Assembly (NCBI GenBank): GCA_001683735.1
Contig: LUGG01000001.1
Location: 496,001-560,000, forward strand
Length of the DNA: 64,000 nucleotides
Origin: Grifola frondosa
Lineage: Eukaryota > Basidiomycota > Agaricomycetes > Polyporales > Grifolaceae
Reading direction: 5' to 3'
In this document: piece after piece, positions 11,037 through 24,764 of the stretch
Layout of the letters: each line of letters starts with the position of its first letter
Numbering within the stretch: position 1 is the stretch's first letter
Program-made: the position numbers and the translations under genes
Notes under the pieces: generated by a model
Databases searched by the model: none
Told to the model about the DNA's origin: nothing
What the model saw: only the letters and a program-made list of their open reading frames with translations

Positions 11037-12594
11037 TTATGAGAAGAGAGACCCCTCCTGTGAGATATAGCAGCCTAAGGTATCGCTCCACACATATTCA
11101 TGCGCAAGAATTTGACTCAGGGTCGAGTACGCTTCAAGATTGGCGAAGGGTACTCCTGTTCGAGGGTCTTTGTACCGTGCGATTTTGCCTGTAATGGGAC
11201 AAATCTGCGCTGGTCGGGCTGGACGCGGATCAGCGAGAACATCTAGACTTCTTTGGAGGAGAACGCACATAAAGGTCGGCCTTTTGTTGTGTAGACTCGC
11301 AGATCCTCCCATTTAACGTGATCACCAAACATGGCCGTCATGGTACTATGCCAGGGAGGCCTTGCGGTGTTTTCCGACTGCGCGACTTCATGGACAACAT
11401 AAGCTTTAGCAACTTTCTCTTTACGCTCGATAGGAGCCAGGACAGGCTGAGGGGCATATGCGTGATAGACGAAGGTTGCGGGGGATTGAAATGATGACCC
11501 AGTTGATGCTGGTGGCTTTACAGATCCATTGGGGTTGGATACGTTGGCAGATAAATGAAGATACGAAGTTGGCGGAAAGCCGGGAGTACTTGGAAAGGGA
11601 GGAGGATAAGTGTATCCATACGGAGGAGCGGCACTTCCTTGAGGAACAGGTTCGACTTTGACTGTGATTTCTTCGCCTCTACTAACCCATCGCAGCAGAG
11701 GGCCTTGGACGGTCGCGCGCACAACGCGTGCCTTCTTGCGCTTTTCTTCTTCCAGGGTTAGATAATTACGGTGCTCGATGATGTTTCCTTCTTCCATGTC
11801 CAACGCACGGGAGATCAATTCATCCTGAGTTGGAGCTCGCATCTTTGCCTTGACTTTTTTCGGGATTGCAGACTAAATACTTGCATTGCAATTAGTGAAG
11901 AGAGCCGTACATTTAAATTATGTACCTTCTTCTCTTCGGCATCTCTCATGCGAAGGACTGTGGCAGATGTGTTCAACATCGTGTGACGTCGACTGCTATG
12001 TCGTTTGCTCATGATCTCTCCGGTCTCAACGTCTATCGCAACCCCCATTGATACACGACGCTTCACCTTTCCTACAGTTGGAGGTTTCGCAGTGAGCGTA
12101 GTATCAGGATTGAATGTCGCCTTGTGGCGGGCATGAGCAGCAGCAGTGACTTGGTCCAGTTTCGTCCGTGTTGCCTGAAAATACAGATAAATCGTACGCA
12201 GTATGAGCCAAAGGCAAAACATACCCTGCGGAAAACCTTCTCTTCCTGCCTAACCAAATTCTCCGCAATGGCATCTACATCATCCTGTGCGCCTTCCTCG
12301 TCGGTGCTCTCGAAATCCGATCCGAATACATCTTCTTCATCTGAGATAGCCAGCACGTCCGGACTTAGTTGTTATGCCGTCATACACATTGCAATTTACC
12401 TTTCTCAATTACAAAGTCCACATCTTCATCGATGTCCATTCCTACGTCTTCAGCCTTGAACTCAGCCAATGCTGCCTCCATCCTGCAATGTGTTAGCGTG
12501 TCTGCGACGCGTAACAATTTCAATTTCAAACCTATTCCCAGCAGTGCTCCGTTTCGACCTGCGCATCACGAGAGAGTCATTTGGGTCTGCCATA
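11037..12594 (-). CDS. VPS72: VPS72/YL1 homolog (SWC2 subunit of the SWR1 complex)
   Basis: YL1/SWC2 binds H2A.Z-H2B and helps SWR1 place H2A.Z in nucleosomes, in the nucleus. Visible features: the start MADPNDSLVMRRSKRSTAGNR, an acidic stretch (AISDEEDVFGSDFESTDEE), a basic middle (LEEEKRKKARVVRATVQGPLLRW) and the YL1_C signature RPAQICPITGKIARYKDPRT near the C-terminus. Introns: 12483-12531, 12364-12399 (only 36 nt), 12175-12234, 11873-11925 and 11219-11278. At the 36-nt intron the frame agrees only if one G is added at its donor side. Starts 158 bp from the divergent ribosomal protein gene. Confidence 0.85.
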
Positions 12595-12752
12595 GTGGTG
12601 CTAAAGTGAGCGGTACACAATGTTAGTCAAGACGATTGACGCCACTGGAGACGTTGCGGGAAGAAGCTATCGCCCTCTAAATGCAACAAGTACAAATAGC
12701 CGCTTTGCCCTTTACTGACGCGCGCTTATTTCAATTTACTACCGATCCGGCC
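12595..12752. promoter_or_regulatory. Bidirectional promoter, VPS72 / mitochondrial ribosomal protein
   Basis: Only 158 bp separate the two divergent start codons, so both core promoters must lie here or overlap the 5' ends. No TATA box stands out. Called from gene arrangement, not from a motif. Confidence 0.5.
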
Positions 12753-13414
12753 ATGGTTCGCAAGCCAAAGACCATCCCTGGTCCGTCCAGGTTGTCACAA
12801 ATACTTGTTCAACTCACAAAGGAACCTCGCCCACGTTTGGCCGGTCTAAAGAGTCTTCATCTGACATTGGCCGCTCGCAATGATCATTTTGGGGCACGGT
12901 GAGTACTATATGTCTACGCTGAGTTTACCCAGGCTGAACGACTTTCAGACATTTTGTGAAGGAGGATCTTCCTCGAATACGCTATGCCAACCCCGAAATT
13001 GAGATACAAGTGAATAAGACCCCGAAATCACTAAGTGATCGTTGGAAGCCGGAGATGATCATTGAGTTTAGTGAGTTCACTTGACTTGCTCCGCTGTCGC
13101 ACCTCCTGAACAGGGTCGATATCCTTGTTGCGGCACACCTGTTGTATGCATGGCTTGCATGTATCGCAGACAATGGTACAAAACGGACCCTCAGCATGGA
13201 ACAAAAGTGGTCGTCCACTATCTTCACAGAACTCATGGATATGACGGCTGGAACTTGGTGGGCGCAATGGAAGAAGGAAAGAATCGAGGCAGGACTACCT
13301 ATAGTGGAGGAGCCCAAACCCGAGCAAAAAAAAGTACCACATTTGCCATCCGGGACGGCCTTCCTACTCGATCCTTCGAGACCCAAGACTGGTGCTGCTG
13401 CCGTATTACCCTAG
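12753..13414 (+). CDS. Mitochondrial ribosomal protein with L51/S25/CI-B8 domain
   Basis: Three exons give a protein of about 170 residues. The thioredoxin-like L51/S25/CI-B8 domain is seen in ARHFVKEDLPRIRYANPEIE followed by a conserved basic, hydrophobic stretch; this domain occurs in mitoribosomal proteins (mL43, mS25, fungal MRP49) and a complex I subunit. The Lys/Pro-rich tail and the size favour a mitoribosomal protein of the MRP49/mS25 type. Introns: 12899-12948 and 13071-13169. The start at 12753 (MVRKPKTIPGPSRL) is basic and hydroxylated, compatible with mitochondrial import. Frame intact. The exact subunit is not settled. Confidence 0.7.
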
Positions 13415-13514
13415 TCGCATATATGTCAAACTCTTCGAACCTCCTGGTGACGTTCACCATGTATAACATTGCATCAACCCATACACGCGCCGACACGCCC
13501 TCGCCGTCTGTGAC

Positions 13515-14674
13515 TCAGCTTGTAGCCCAGCCCGCAATCCATACGAGCAGCCCAACGCCCACCAGCAACCCCGAGACGTCATCAAGGAAAACCGCCCCAA
13601 TTTGCAAATATTTCAGGCCATTCATGATGATAGAAGGAATTGGTGGAGGCAAAGACGAGATTGCAAGTGACAGAAGCATTGGTGGCTGTATAGAATCCTG
13701 AGCGTTGCGAGCATGAGCGAGGGTGCCAGCAAGAAGAGACAATTCAACTAACCAGCTTGGAGAAGATACGCCATGAATGCAAAACGATAGTCAGCGTTGT
13801 GAAACCCCAGAAGAAAGGCTGTTAAAGTATCAAATAACGGCATGAGTCCGATAACATATTATGACAGCTCACCACCGCTTGCACGCCCCAGCCATCTTCG
13901 GGATTTTTCCAACTGAGATCCGCCCATCGTCTCCAACGTCCTTCTGATACATCGGTACTATGAGTCTTTGCATCATAAGCCTCCGGTTCCTTCATGATGA
14001 CAAAATATGCGAGCAATGCCCAAGCGGCCAGGAAGTGGACAAATGGCATTAATTTCTGCAACAGTGACTTCGATTTTGGTCGCGCAATCTGAGGGGGTGA
14101 CGACACAGCTGCACCAGGGGGCATAAAGCCTGGAGGTCCACCAAACTGTTGCATAGAAGACATAAGAGCGGCGAGGGGGTCGTCAGAGGATGCAGAAGGT
14201 GCAAATTGACCATTCGAGGGAAGCGGAAGTTTCGTTTGCTCGGAAGTGCGTGAGGCATTAGGGCCTCCCCCCAGGATGGCGTGGAGGAGTTGTGCTTGTT
14301 GTTCTTCCGACCAGACAGAGGGATCTGGTGAAGTGCTCCCTAGCCCTGCGGCTTGGAACGGCGAAGCTTGCGAGCTGCCTCTGACGTTATGTGACGAGGT
14401 TGGCGGAATAGGCAAACTGCTCGATTCACCCACGAACTCTTCGAGACCTGGGCGATTTGGCAATGGTGCTAATGGAGGGTCTGAGGACAGTGGTAAGTTC
14501 GATTGGTAAGTTCGAGTGGTGGAATACTGTGAAAGGGGAGTGCGCACCATCATGCATGTAGGCAGCAGCATCCTCACCTCTGGCTGAAGAAGTGATTTTT
14601 GCCAAACGGTCTGTTCCACGACTGAGGATGGCTTTCCTTCTTGCCTCCGCTCTGGCTTTAGCAGCGTCGGACAT
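13515..14674 (-). CDS. GET2: GET2-like subunit of the GET tail-anchored insertion receptor
   Basis: GET1-GET2 in the ER membrane receives tail-anchored proteins from the ATPase GET3. The start MSDAAKARAEARRKAILSRG matches the short N-terminal basic motif (RRRKILxxGxDRL) by which GET2 binds GET3. A Pro/Ser-rich linker and a Leu/Gln-rich segment follow, and then three hydrophobic segments (around LMPFVHFLAAWALLAYFVIM, PFFWGFTTLTIVL and VSGLLVGVGLLVWIAGW) as in GET2/CAMLG. Introns: 14481-14547, 13819-13872 and 13698-13752. The frame is intact. Convergent with the ribosomal protein gene, 100 bp apart. Confidence 0.72.
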
Positions 14675-14841
14675 GATGAGCGTGTAGAGTGAGGCCTGGA
14701 GAAATTGACGCACAGCACAGTAGTCGGTGCCACGTGCTCTGCTTGAAGTTCATACCGTGCTGGCCGCATTGTATTCGCTTTGCATCGCCCATACTGCTCT
14801 AACTGCTCTATCTCTCCTGTCTTCATTCCACTACTACCGTC

Positions 14842-16389
<1,548 letters not shown>

Positions 16390-16594
16390 TGTTTCGTATG
16401 CGGTGGCATATGCATGGAGGGTTTAGTATATTGGGTAGTATATCGTTAATTTTGCCCGATACATTGATATTCAGACTTCTCGGGTTTGTAATAGAGTGGT
16501 ACCTTACAACAGACTACCCATACGAGCATCGAAGATACACCATTTACATCATCGTATACTACACATCGTCCGTTATTTGGGTCCCATGTCCGTA

Positions 16595-19282
16595 TCACAC
16601 CAGTCCCAAGTCCTAAAGATATAACAGTGAGTGATCCGTCTGTATTTCGGTGCAACGTGTGGCATACCTTCTCAATGAGCCTGCGGGCAATCGGATGGAA
16701 CCCTTCCTTCGAGCCAGAGAACACCTTGACTGCCAATTGTGTGTCGACCTTCGCAACGGCCCTGAAAACAGGTCTGCAGAACTTCATACGACCTTTAATA
16801 ATGCCAGTCCCATCATTGCCTACAACCCAATTGGCCGCTTCTGGCGCCAGCGACTTGGCAATAGGCGAAGAGGGATCGAGAAGGGCGACCTCGTAGAACC
16901 GCAGACGAATCTCCGCGTTCGGCGTATCCGATAGGCGGTACAAATTGCCCAGCAGCGTGATGTGTGATGGGGGAAGTGCGGCGTAGGATTGCAGGCGTTC
17001 AAGAAACACAACTTCCGGCGCGGTTACGTCAGTCTGAGATAGCGGGGGAAGCGCATAGACGTACTCTTCTGGTTCGAGTTGAATTCCAAGAGATCAGTGT
17101 CTTTGAAATTGAGCTGGGAGACGTCCGAGACCGAGCGCGATGCATCCCAGCGTTCGGCCAACGCGTAGGCTTGCCTCGCCAAGGCAGTGTCGTATACCAT
17201 TTCCACAGGAAGCTTCAATCCTTCTCCATGGAACCACGCCTAACGGTCAGTGAGGAATGTGTTGGAGGTAAGTGAACTGGTGAGCTTACATCCCACTTGA
17301 CGCTGTTGAGAGCCTTGATTTTCTGTTCGCCGCCGTGCTTCTCAAAGTACGCATAGAGGTGTGTCTTCCAATCCTCGGTGGTAATGCTTTTGCCCATGAA
17401 GGTGCTGACATAGTCCTTGACGTATGGCAAGAATACGTCGAGGCCACCAAGCATGCGTTCTGTGCGAGAACGGTCGTGAGCACGACGATCGGGGAAGGCG
17501 CAATCAAATTACCAAGATGGAGCAGGAAGTTGGCACCCTTCTCATACGGCACGGTGCTGTATGCGTCATCCGGGTCCTCTCCCTTGTCGAAGTCGATCAC
17601 AAGCCGCTGGTACTTCGGCTTGTTTTCATACAACTTTAGCGCATCAGATAGGGACTTTGCACCGATGAGGAATGAGAAGCCGCGCTCGGCCGGGTTATGG
17701 AGGAGCTGTTGAAGCACACGTTCGATATATGTTGTCCATCCTTCGTTGAGCCAGAAATGCGTAGCGTTAGCTTGGCTATGCGAAGGAGAGTTCAACGTCG
17801 GTTGCGTGGGGTGAGAGACAGTCCCACGTTACGTTACGCCGTTGCCAAACACGAATGTGTCAGTTCGTGCACGACGACGTCGACCTACCACGAATGAGCC
17901 TCGACAATTATGGAAGATGATTGATCAGAAATCTTACCAAAGTGCGGTCGCCCACAAGGAGGGCTGTAGTACGTGGGTTAACTTTGGGACGATAAGAACG
18001 GAGCGTGCGACATACTAGGAGTCAAGAATGTAAGACAAGCATTTTCCTGCGCTTGCAATTGAGAAAGTGGCTTGATGAATTTATAAAGCAGAGTTCTCAC
18101 CATGCCTCCATAGGGGAAGGATGGAGGAAGCACCAAAACGTCATACACGCCAAACCGGTACGGCGGGAGGATCCTCTCAGCCGTTGACAAAAATCTAGAC
18201 GAGAATGAAGGGAAATCCAAGAGGACGGATTTATAGAACGGTACCTTCCAATATCTTCGCTAAATTCCCAGTAGGCAGCGTCGATCAGTTCTGGTTCTGC
18301 CCATACCCCGATTGTCCAAGCTTTACCCTCGACTTGAGGGAAAGCGCGATAGCGGACATTTCCTGCGGAAATAGCAATCAAATACGAGGGAATAGGAACA
18401 GGCTACAGGACGTTCAGCGGACATCGCACAGAAGGGCGTATCGGCTATCAGTTCGACAAACATAAATGCGAGGAAGTATCTACTGACCTGTTTATACGTG
18501 TAAGTAACGACGTCTCTGCCGATCACTTGGCCATCGTGTGCGGGTCCTTGCGAGGGCGGAGAGACACGGATAGCAGAGAGTAAGATGGGTAGTGTAGAAG
18601 CTACCTTCGCCGTATAAGTCTGTATGAAGCGTGAGCTATTCTCAATGTGAACACTTTGCTCCACGTAACTCACGATCTTTGCAGATGGTGTATCCTGCAG
18701 TGGTGCCAGGCACCGGGCGTAGATGGGCTGGCATTGACTGAACAAGAAGGGGAAGGCCTTCCCTTGCGTTTGTCTGGATTTCCTTCGTGACGCGAAGGGC
18801 GGATATTTTTCTGACAGACTCACTCCTTCTCTAGCCACTGAAGTGCAGTGCTGTCCTTTGAAGTGCTGTAGTGTACCGTAACCTTGACTTGAGAGCCCGT
18901 TTTGGGAGCGGTTGGAAGAGGAATTCGCAAGGCAGATCCCATGACCTCATGGTGAGGACCAAGCTCATACTAAGTGAATGCTGTCATCAGAGAAAGAAAA
19001 GTGAGAAATATTGGCCATGACTTACCGAGGAGGGTTTGTCCTCCAGTTGCACTTTGTCGATCTGCAGACCGTTTGTATCGAGACTGGAAGAGATGAATAA
19101 GATAGCTGATCGGAAAGTGCGGTTGCTCACATAACTTCTTTCACAGCCTCCTGCTTGACAGTGAGGGTGTGAGTGGCGGATCCTGATATGATGTTGCGCG
19201 TATAGTCGACGGTCCAGTCGAAGTGTACATGTTCTGAGACAATTTCATGGTAGTTGGACTGCGTGGTTGGATCTAGAGACAT
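16595..19282 (-). CDS. Leukotriene A4 hydrolase-type aminopeptidase (M1 family)
   Basis: Fifteen exons encode a zinc aminopeptidase with the LTA4H domain order. Visible are the start MSLDPTTQSNYHEIVSEHV, the exopeptidase signature GGMENACLTF, the zinc motif VVVHELTHS followed by GNGVT and ANATHFWLNEGWTTYIER, and the helical C-terminal domain ending RRLIEKDLGLV. Yeast LAP2 is the known fungal relative, a cytosolic and nuclear aminopeptidase with epoxide hydrolase activity. The frame lacks one G at 17850-17851, exactly in HELTHSWFGNG. Everything else splices cleanly, so I suspect a consensus error. The intron before QANATHFW starts GTAACG. Divergent from RPA12, 226 bp apart. Confidence 0.88.
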
Positions 19283-19508
19283 TCTCGACGAGTGTTGTAG
19301 CGGATCAACGTGCGAACGCGGGACGACGAGCGAGACGAACAGCAGTGGCTGGACCGTCTGCTGGAGGACGGCAAGATCTAGTCGCGATCTAATCTGCCAT
19401 TGACTCGATCACATGCACCACATTTCTTTTGCGTGCTGCTGGTGCACACTGCACAGTACTGCACATCGGTGCACTCGACTCGCTCGACACTCGACATCAG
19501 CCAAACCC
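19283..19508. promoter_or_regulatory. Bidirectional promoter, LTA4H-type peptidase / RPA12
   Basis: Two divergent start codons are 226 bp apart. Between 19430 and 19500 there is a run of TGCAC and CTCGAC words (TGCACACTGCACAGTACTGCAC and similar), a possible repeated binding word. Function inferred from arrangement only. Confidence 0.45.
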
Positions 19509-20190
19509 ATGGCCAAGCTCGCCGTGAAAATAGGTAATGTCTGGCCATCGCTTGTCTGGTCGCCGCATGTCTCATCGCCTTTCGAACAATTAATGCCTCG
19601 TCATCTGGCCAGGTTCATTGCTGTTTTGTCCCGATTGTGGCACTCTCCTCAACCTGCCTCAGGACGGCGAAAGTGAAGTCCTTTGCGAGCAATGTGGTCA
19701 TGAAGAACCAGCCAGTTGTACGTAGCATTGAAGTCCCATTTGTCTATGATAGAGTGACATCCTGGGGAAATTTCGTAGCATATGAAAATATCGAGATTAT
19801 AACGCATTCGCACCCGGACGCCTTTCCTTCACCGCTGAGGCAGAAGCGCAAAACACAAACTAAAGTACACGATGCTAATGAAGCTATGTTGAAGGTAGGA
19901 TACTGCAACGGCCGAGCCTTGGCCAAGAGGTGCTCAAGTTTTTTGTCTACAGGTCACAGAGCAATGCTCCAAGTGCGGACACATGGAAGCATACACGCAT
20001 GAGGCACAGGTACGCAAGTTGCATCGTGGCGATGAATTGCTTATGGAATATGCCCATGCAGCTGAGGAGCGCGGACGAGGGCTCTACCATCTTTTACACT
20101 GTACGTAGCATCCATGGTACGTGCTGGCCTGTTTCTGACCATGATCCGTAGTGCGTCAAATGCAAATTCGGCTGGCGCGTCAACAATTAA
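19509..20190 (+). CDS. RPA12: DNA-directed RNA polymerase I subunit RPA12
   Basis: RPA12 supports RNA cleavage and termination by RNA polymerase I in the nucleolus. Two zinc ribbons are visible: N-terminal FCPDCGTLL...LCEQCGHEE, and C-terminal EQCSKCGHMEAYTHEAQLRS-ADEGSTIFYTC-KCKFGWRVNN, in which the acidic DE pair of the TFIIS-like hairpin and the typical end are kept. Six exons; introns 19534-19612, 19718-19778, 19895-19952, 20010-20061 and 20101-20151. Size (about 125 residues) is that of the family and the frame is intact. Confidence 0.9.
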
Positions 20191-20273
20191 AGTGTGCGGT
20201 CAAGACGGTCCTACACGGCCACCTGTGACATGACACAGCGCAGTGGGCACGTCCGGGGGTATCATAGGCGGGT

Positions 20274-20634
20274 CTATACGTATACGCCGGCGGTGCAGAA
20301 CAAGGCGACTACGCCGAAGCCGCCGAGAAGGCTGGCGGTGGACGCCACTGCGGCCTCACGGATGGGAAGAGTCTGTTTTGGGAGTCTGTACATGAAGGGA
20401 TGTATGAGCGATGCTGCAGAATATAATTGAGGGCCAAGTGGAGGTCGACTGACGTAGAAAAGTAGAAGGCGAGCGCAAATGTTGCTGCGAGGAGGGTGAA
20501 AGCAAAGTAGGGCAGTAGACCGACTGCGATGTAAGGAGAAAACGGTGGAATAGTATTGTGCAATGCCTACGACGACGCTGATGAATGATGGAACGACGCG
20601 GAGAGAGAGGTGTGCTTGCCTGGATGTCGGACAT
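20274..20634 (-). CDS. OST5: OST5-like subunit of the oligosaccharyltransferase complex
   Basis: A small ER membrane protein of about 78 residues in three exons. It starts MSDIQ, continues ALHNTIPPFSPYIAVGLLPY into a first membrane segment, then LPKQTLPIREAAVAS and a second segment ending LFCTAGVYV. Two membrane spans, the conserved PPFSP near the start and the size fit OST5/TMEM258. Introns: 20567-20619, which begins GCAAGC (GC-AG), and 20386-20453. Longer ORFs on this strand are shadows that read through these introns. The frame is intact. Confidence 0.75.
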
Positions 20635-20933
20635 GACGGTGAGGACGCGGTGAGGACGTGGCGCTGCGGTGTGCGGACTGTGCGCTGTTGCTGGTGCGCT
20701 GTCGCTGACGTACGGCAGGCAAACACGCGTCATCAAAACCCACATCAACCGACCTCTCCTCTCTTGCCTCTCTCCAATTCTTTTCTTCATCTCATTTTGC
20801 TTTTCCCCCAGCGAACAGTTCTGACCATTCGAGGTTCGTTCTTCTCAAGTATCGCGTAGTATTTCACACAGCGAGCTCACCTATCTCTTTGTCTCTCTTC
20901 CTCCTTCCGATTTCATCCGTTTGTTCGACTCAG

Positions 20934-21637
20934 ATGTCTGCCACGCAAAAGGTTCAACAGCACCCCGCCTTCATTCAGGCTCAAGCCAAGGCGAACTACT
21001 ACGTCAGCCAGCTCGACAAAGAGGTACTCTTCCCATCTTCATATATCATCTTCTGCAGTGCTGATGGTCTTTGTCACGCGACTTTTCAGCTGACGAAATA
21101 TCCGCTGCTCACCAACTTTGAGCAACGGACTCAGATTCCCAAGAGCTACGCCTTCATTGGCGCAGTCATCATCCTCGGCTTCTTCCATTCCATCAACACG
21201 TTCGCCGCTCCTGTCTCCAACCTCGTCGGCTGGGCTCTTCCCGCGTACCTTTCTGTCAAGGCCCTCGAGTCTCCCAGCCATCAGGATGACATCCAGTGGT
21301 TGACGTACTGGGTCGTCTTCGGTTACTTCAACTTTTTGGAGAGCTTCGCTCTTCGCATCGTCCTCTACTACGTTCCATGGTATTTTGCCTTCAAGAGTAT
21401 CTTCATCCTCTGGCTTCAGTTGCCCGCCTTCCGCGTACGTGTTCTTGCCTGCTCATTGCCGCGTTCCTCGTCTTATGCATGTCTGTGTCACAGGGCGCGG
21501 AAACTCTGTATGCAACCGTCGTGAAACCCGTTTTTGCGAATCTGCACCACAAGACGAACTCCACTCCTACGCAATCCGAGTCCACTGCCGCGGCCGACAA
21601 TCTTCGCGATCGCGCCGCCACCGCCATCGCAGAGTAA
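20934..21637 (+). CDS. YOP1: YOP1 (REEP/DP1/TB2 family ER-shaping protein)
   Basis: YOP1 curves ER tubules with reticulons. After MSATQKVQQHPAFIQAQAK, the TB2/DP1 domain is visible: two hydrophobic hairpins (AFIGAVIILGFFHSINTFAAPVSNLVGW and WLTYWVVFGYFNFLES...YYVPWYFAFKSIFILWL), and then LPAFRGAETLY and an Ala/Thr/Ser-rich tail. These wordings (WLTYWVVF, E at the turn, PWYF, LW) are family hallmarks. Introns: 21024-21089 and 21435-21493. The frame is intact; about 190 residues. Confidence 0.9.
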
Positions 21638-22413
21638 TCGCACATCCTGTGCGCTCCGTTACTTTGTTTAACGCCGTTCGGTACTCTATGCTTTCCATGC
21701 CTTCGTATAGAACCCTGACCTGTTTGCTTTTCGTCGTTCTGGCTGAACTTTCGTCACATTTTATGTACGGAGTTTGCTGGTGCTGAGGATTCGAGTTGAT
21801 TTTGCGGTGTCTACCTTAGTGGTTCGGTGATGAATGTATTTTCAATATTGATGACTTGTAATGAAGAGCATCACGATTGTTTGTCGTTTGATCATCATAG
21901 ACGAGGTCGCCGTGAGAAGTTCGTGGGGTGGGTAACCACGCGGCCTGCGGATACCTTCAATCACCTGGATAACTCCGGAGTCTGACTCTCATGAATCTCA
22001 AACTGCGCATCTCCGTCCAACCGTCTTCTAGAATTCAGGCTGGTCGCATCGAGAATGTCTACCGTAGCGCAGTTTCTTCGCCGCTCTTTCACCGTGAGCG
22101 AGAACAGGCGCGAGCGAAGGATTCTGTGCAAGAAGGCGCGACTGGGCGGATGCTCGTTAATTTGCAGTCGTGGACACCCATCACTATAGATAGCAGCGCT
22201 GCAGCGGTGCCTGACCTCGACAATGTGGAGGAGATCCGTGCTTGAAATGAGTTCTGATGGTGAACTTACTCCCTTGTCCTCCTGATCTTTCTGGCGCGCG
22301 CTCATCGCTATCGACGTTATGTATATCAGCCCACACGAGGCGACTCGAGTTTCGAGTTCTCTTTCTCCTCGTCTATACCCACTCTTCGTCGTCCAATTTA
22401 CTCGGATTGAAAC
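21638..22413. other. Intergenic region with a possible small minus-strand ORF
   Basis: Holds the YOP1 3' end and the UNC93-like promoter. On the minus strand an ORF from 22303 (MSARQKDQEDKG...) to 21961 has about 114 codons and includes a plausible intron donor (GTAAGT) after DKG. It matches no family I know. It may be a real small gene divergent from the transporter, or chance. Confidence 0.3.
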
Positions 22414-24415
22414 ATGTCCGACGGTGTTGTCGAAAAGGACTATGCTAGTGGGACCGGCAGCGACGTAGCCTCCCATTCCCCCCGGAGATCCATCCCCAGC
22501 ACACTGGCTTCAAGCGCGTGTACTATCATCCCGTCGTGCAGGTGTTCATGCTGGGTTTCATCTGCTTCATGGGTCCCGGTCTTTTCAATGCACTAAATGG
22601 CCTAGGTGGTGGTGGGCAAGTCACTACCACCGTCAGTGCCAACGCCAATGCTGCGTTGTACGCGACCTTCGCAGTCGCCGCCTTTTTTGCCGGGTACGTT
22701 CAGCTATCGCAGCCGATACGAGACTTGTCTCGCTTATATATGCACTTATAGGTCTATCAATAATGTTCTGGGTTCTCGTCTCACACTTTTGCTGGGATCC
22801 ACTGGGTATGCGTTATATATCGGCTCTTATCTGTACGTCGTCGAGACTCCTCTACCGTGATATAAACGTTCATGTTTTCTATCAGTGCTGTCAATATACA
22901 CCCCAATGCCGGCGGATTCGTGATCGCAGCAGGCGCTATTCTCGGCATATGTGCAGGATTACTCTGGACTGCACAGGGCTCCTTGATGATGGCATATCCT
23001 ACGGAGAGCCAGAAGGGCATGTTCATCGGCATATTCTGGTTTATCTTCAACCTTGGAGGGGTAGTGGGTGCTTCTGTCTCGTTGGGACAGAACTTCCATT
23101 CTGTGGTCCGCATGATCAGTTGACACCAAAGTTTTGATTTACTCACATTCTCTTCTGTAGGCAAATTCGGGTAAGCTTATCTCGACGTATTTTTAGATGG
23201 ATGTTCTTGGATTCACTCGATTCGTCATGGCTGGCAGTTGGGAACGGTACCTACGTGTGTCTTTATCTCTCTTTTTGTCAGCTTGAATTGACAGGATCCA
23301 ATAGATCGGATTCCTCATTCTTACTCTGATTGGTGTCACGATTCCTATGCTCATGGCCGACCCCAACAAGATGATCCGTTTGGATGGTACGAAGGTCACT
23401 ACCCCTCGTCATCCCTCTTGGAAGAGTGAACTCTACGGTTTGTGGATCACCCTCAGGACTGATCCCTCCATTATCATGCTCTTCCCGATGTTCTTCGCCA
23501 GTAATTTCTTCTATACATGGCGTTCGTACCTTCTTTTTCCCACACATGTTCTTGATTTTGATGAAGTCCTATAGAATTCAACGATTTCAACGGCGCCCTG
23601 TTTACCATTCGGGCTCGAGCCCTCAACAACTTGGTTTACTGGCTGTCCCAAATCCTCGGTTCAGTCAGCATCGGTTTCTTGCTTGATCAGCGTGGCCTTT
23701 CTCGGCGTTTCCGTGCCTTCGCTGGATGGGCCGTGCTATTCTTCATGGTTTTCGTTGTGCACATCTGGGCATACTTCTATCAGAGGTGGGTTGGTCATCT
23801 TCTCATATCATTACCCGTCTTCATTTCCTCTGTCACAGAGGATACACTCGCTCGACTGTATCCATCAAGATCGATATTCACGAGCCGCCATATGTTGGTA
23901 GAATGTGGCTCTATATCGTCTGCGGCTTGCTGGATGCCATGTGGCAGACAACAGCCTACTGGATCATGGGAGCCATGTCCAATGACCCCGCTAAACTTGC
24001 CAATTTTGCAGGTTTTTGTGAGTCTCGCTGCGTAGGATATTCTGATCAGCGAGCGCTGATTCCTATGTGAATAGACAAATCTCTACAGTCAGCGGGTGCT
24101 GCTGGTATCTGGCGTGCTGATGCTGTCGATATCCCGTGAGTCATTCATGACCCGTTGACTTCTTAGGTGTGCTGAGCTCGCGTTCGACAGGTATATGAAC
24201 ATTTTCGTCGCAACGTGGGTGCTCCTGGTTGCTGGCTTGATCTTCGCTCTTCCGATGATTTATCTGCGCGTCACCGAGCAGACCGACGTGCCGGGCGAAG
24301 GAACGTACGTATTGGCACCCTTCGAATCCGTCCTTTACGCTGACCTCTTGTTGCTAGCGCGCATATAGTCAACTCGGGACACGTCGATTCGACAGAGATG
24401 GTCGAAGGATCATGA
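22414..24415 (+). CDS. UNC93-like major facilitator superfamily transporter
   Basis: A membrane protein of about 500 residues with many hydrophobic segments and the UNC93/DUF895 wording YYHPVVQVFMLGFICFMGPG near the N-terminus, GLLWTAQGSLMMAYP in the middle and VCGLLDAMWQTTAYWIMGA towards the end. Fungal members are plasma-membrane or vacuolar carriers of unknown substrate. About ten introns; introns that decide the model include 22701-22751, 23571-23575 end region and 24362 end region, all GT-AG. The frame breaks at the C-run 22478-22483: one more C links MSDGVVEKDYASG...HSP to PEIHPQHTGFKRVYYHP. All later exons are clean, so a consensus error is likely. Confidence 0.85.
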
Positions 24416-24764
24416 TCGGTTTCTTTTTTTGGTTTCATTTTACCTGACATGAATATACCTATCTGTATACCACCACGAACTTGGTTGTCTGTTTGTAATG
24501 GCTCATAGTGTTCATATTTGTCGTTCTAATGTCCAGTACCAATGTAACAATTTGATGAACCAGAGTGCATAATGGAGAACGTATCTACTGCGGCTGTCAT
24601 ATGATGTACACGACTCTCTACAAAAAAGTATATACCTAACCGTGGGGTAACAAACCTGGGTACCATGGGTATTTTTGCGACGAAATTCTAACCGGAGCGA
24701 ATACAAGTAACATCGAAAGCGGAAACAGGATGAAAAAGGTAAACCACCACTCTTCGAGGGACGA

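Noticed and set aside
20356..20790. 144-codon minus-strand ORF over OST5
   Set aside because: It reads through the two OST5 introns in a mixed frame; the spliced OST5 model explains the conserved pieces.
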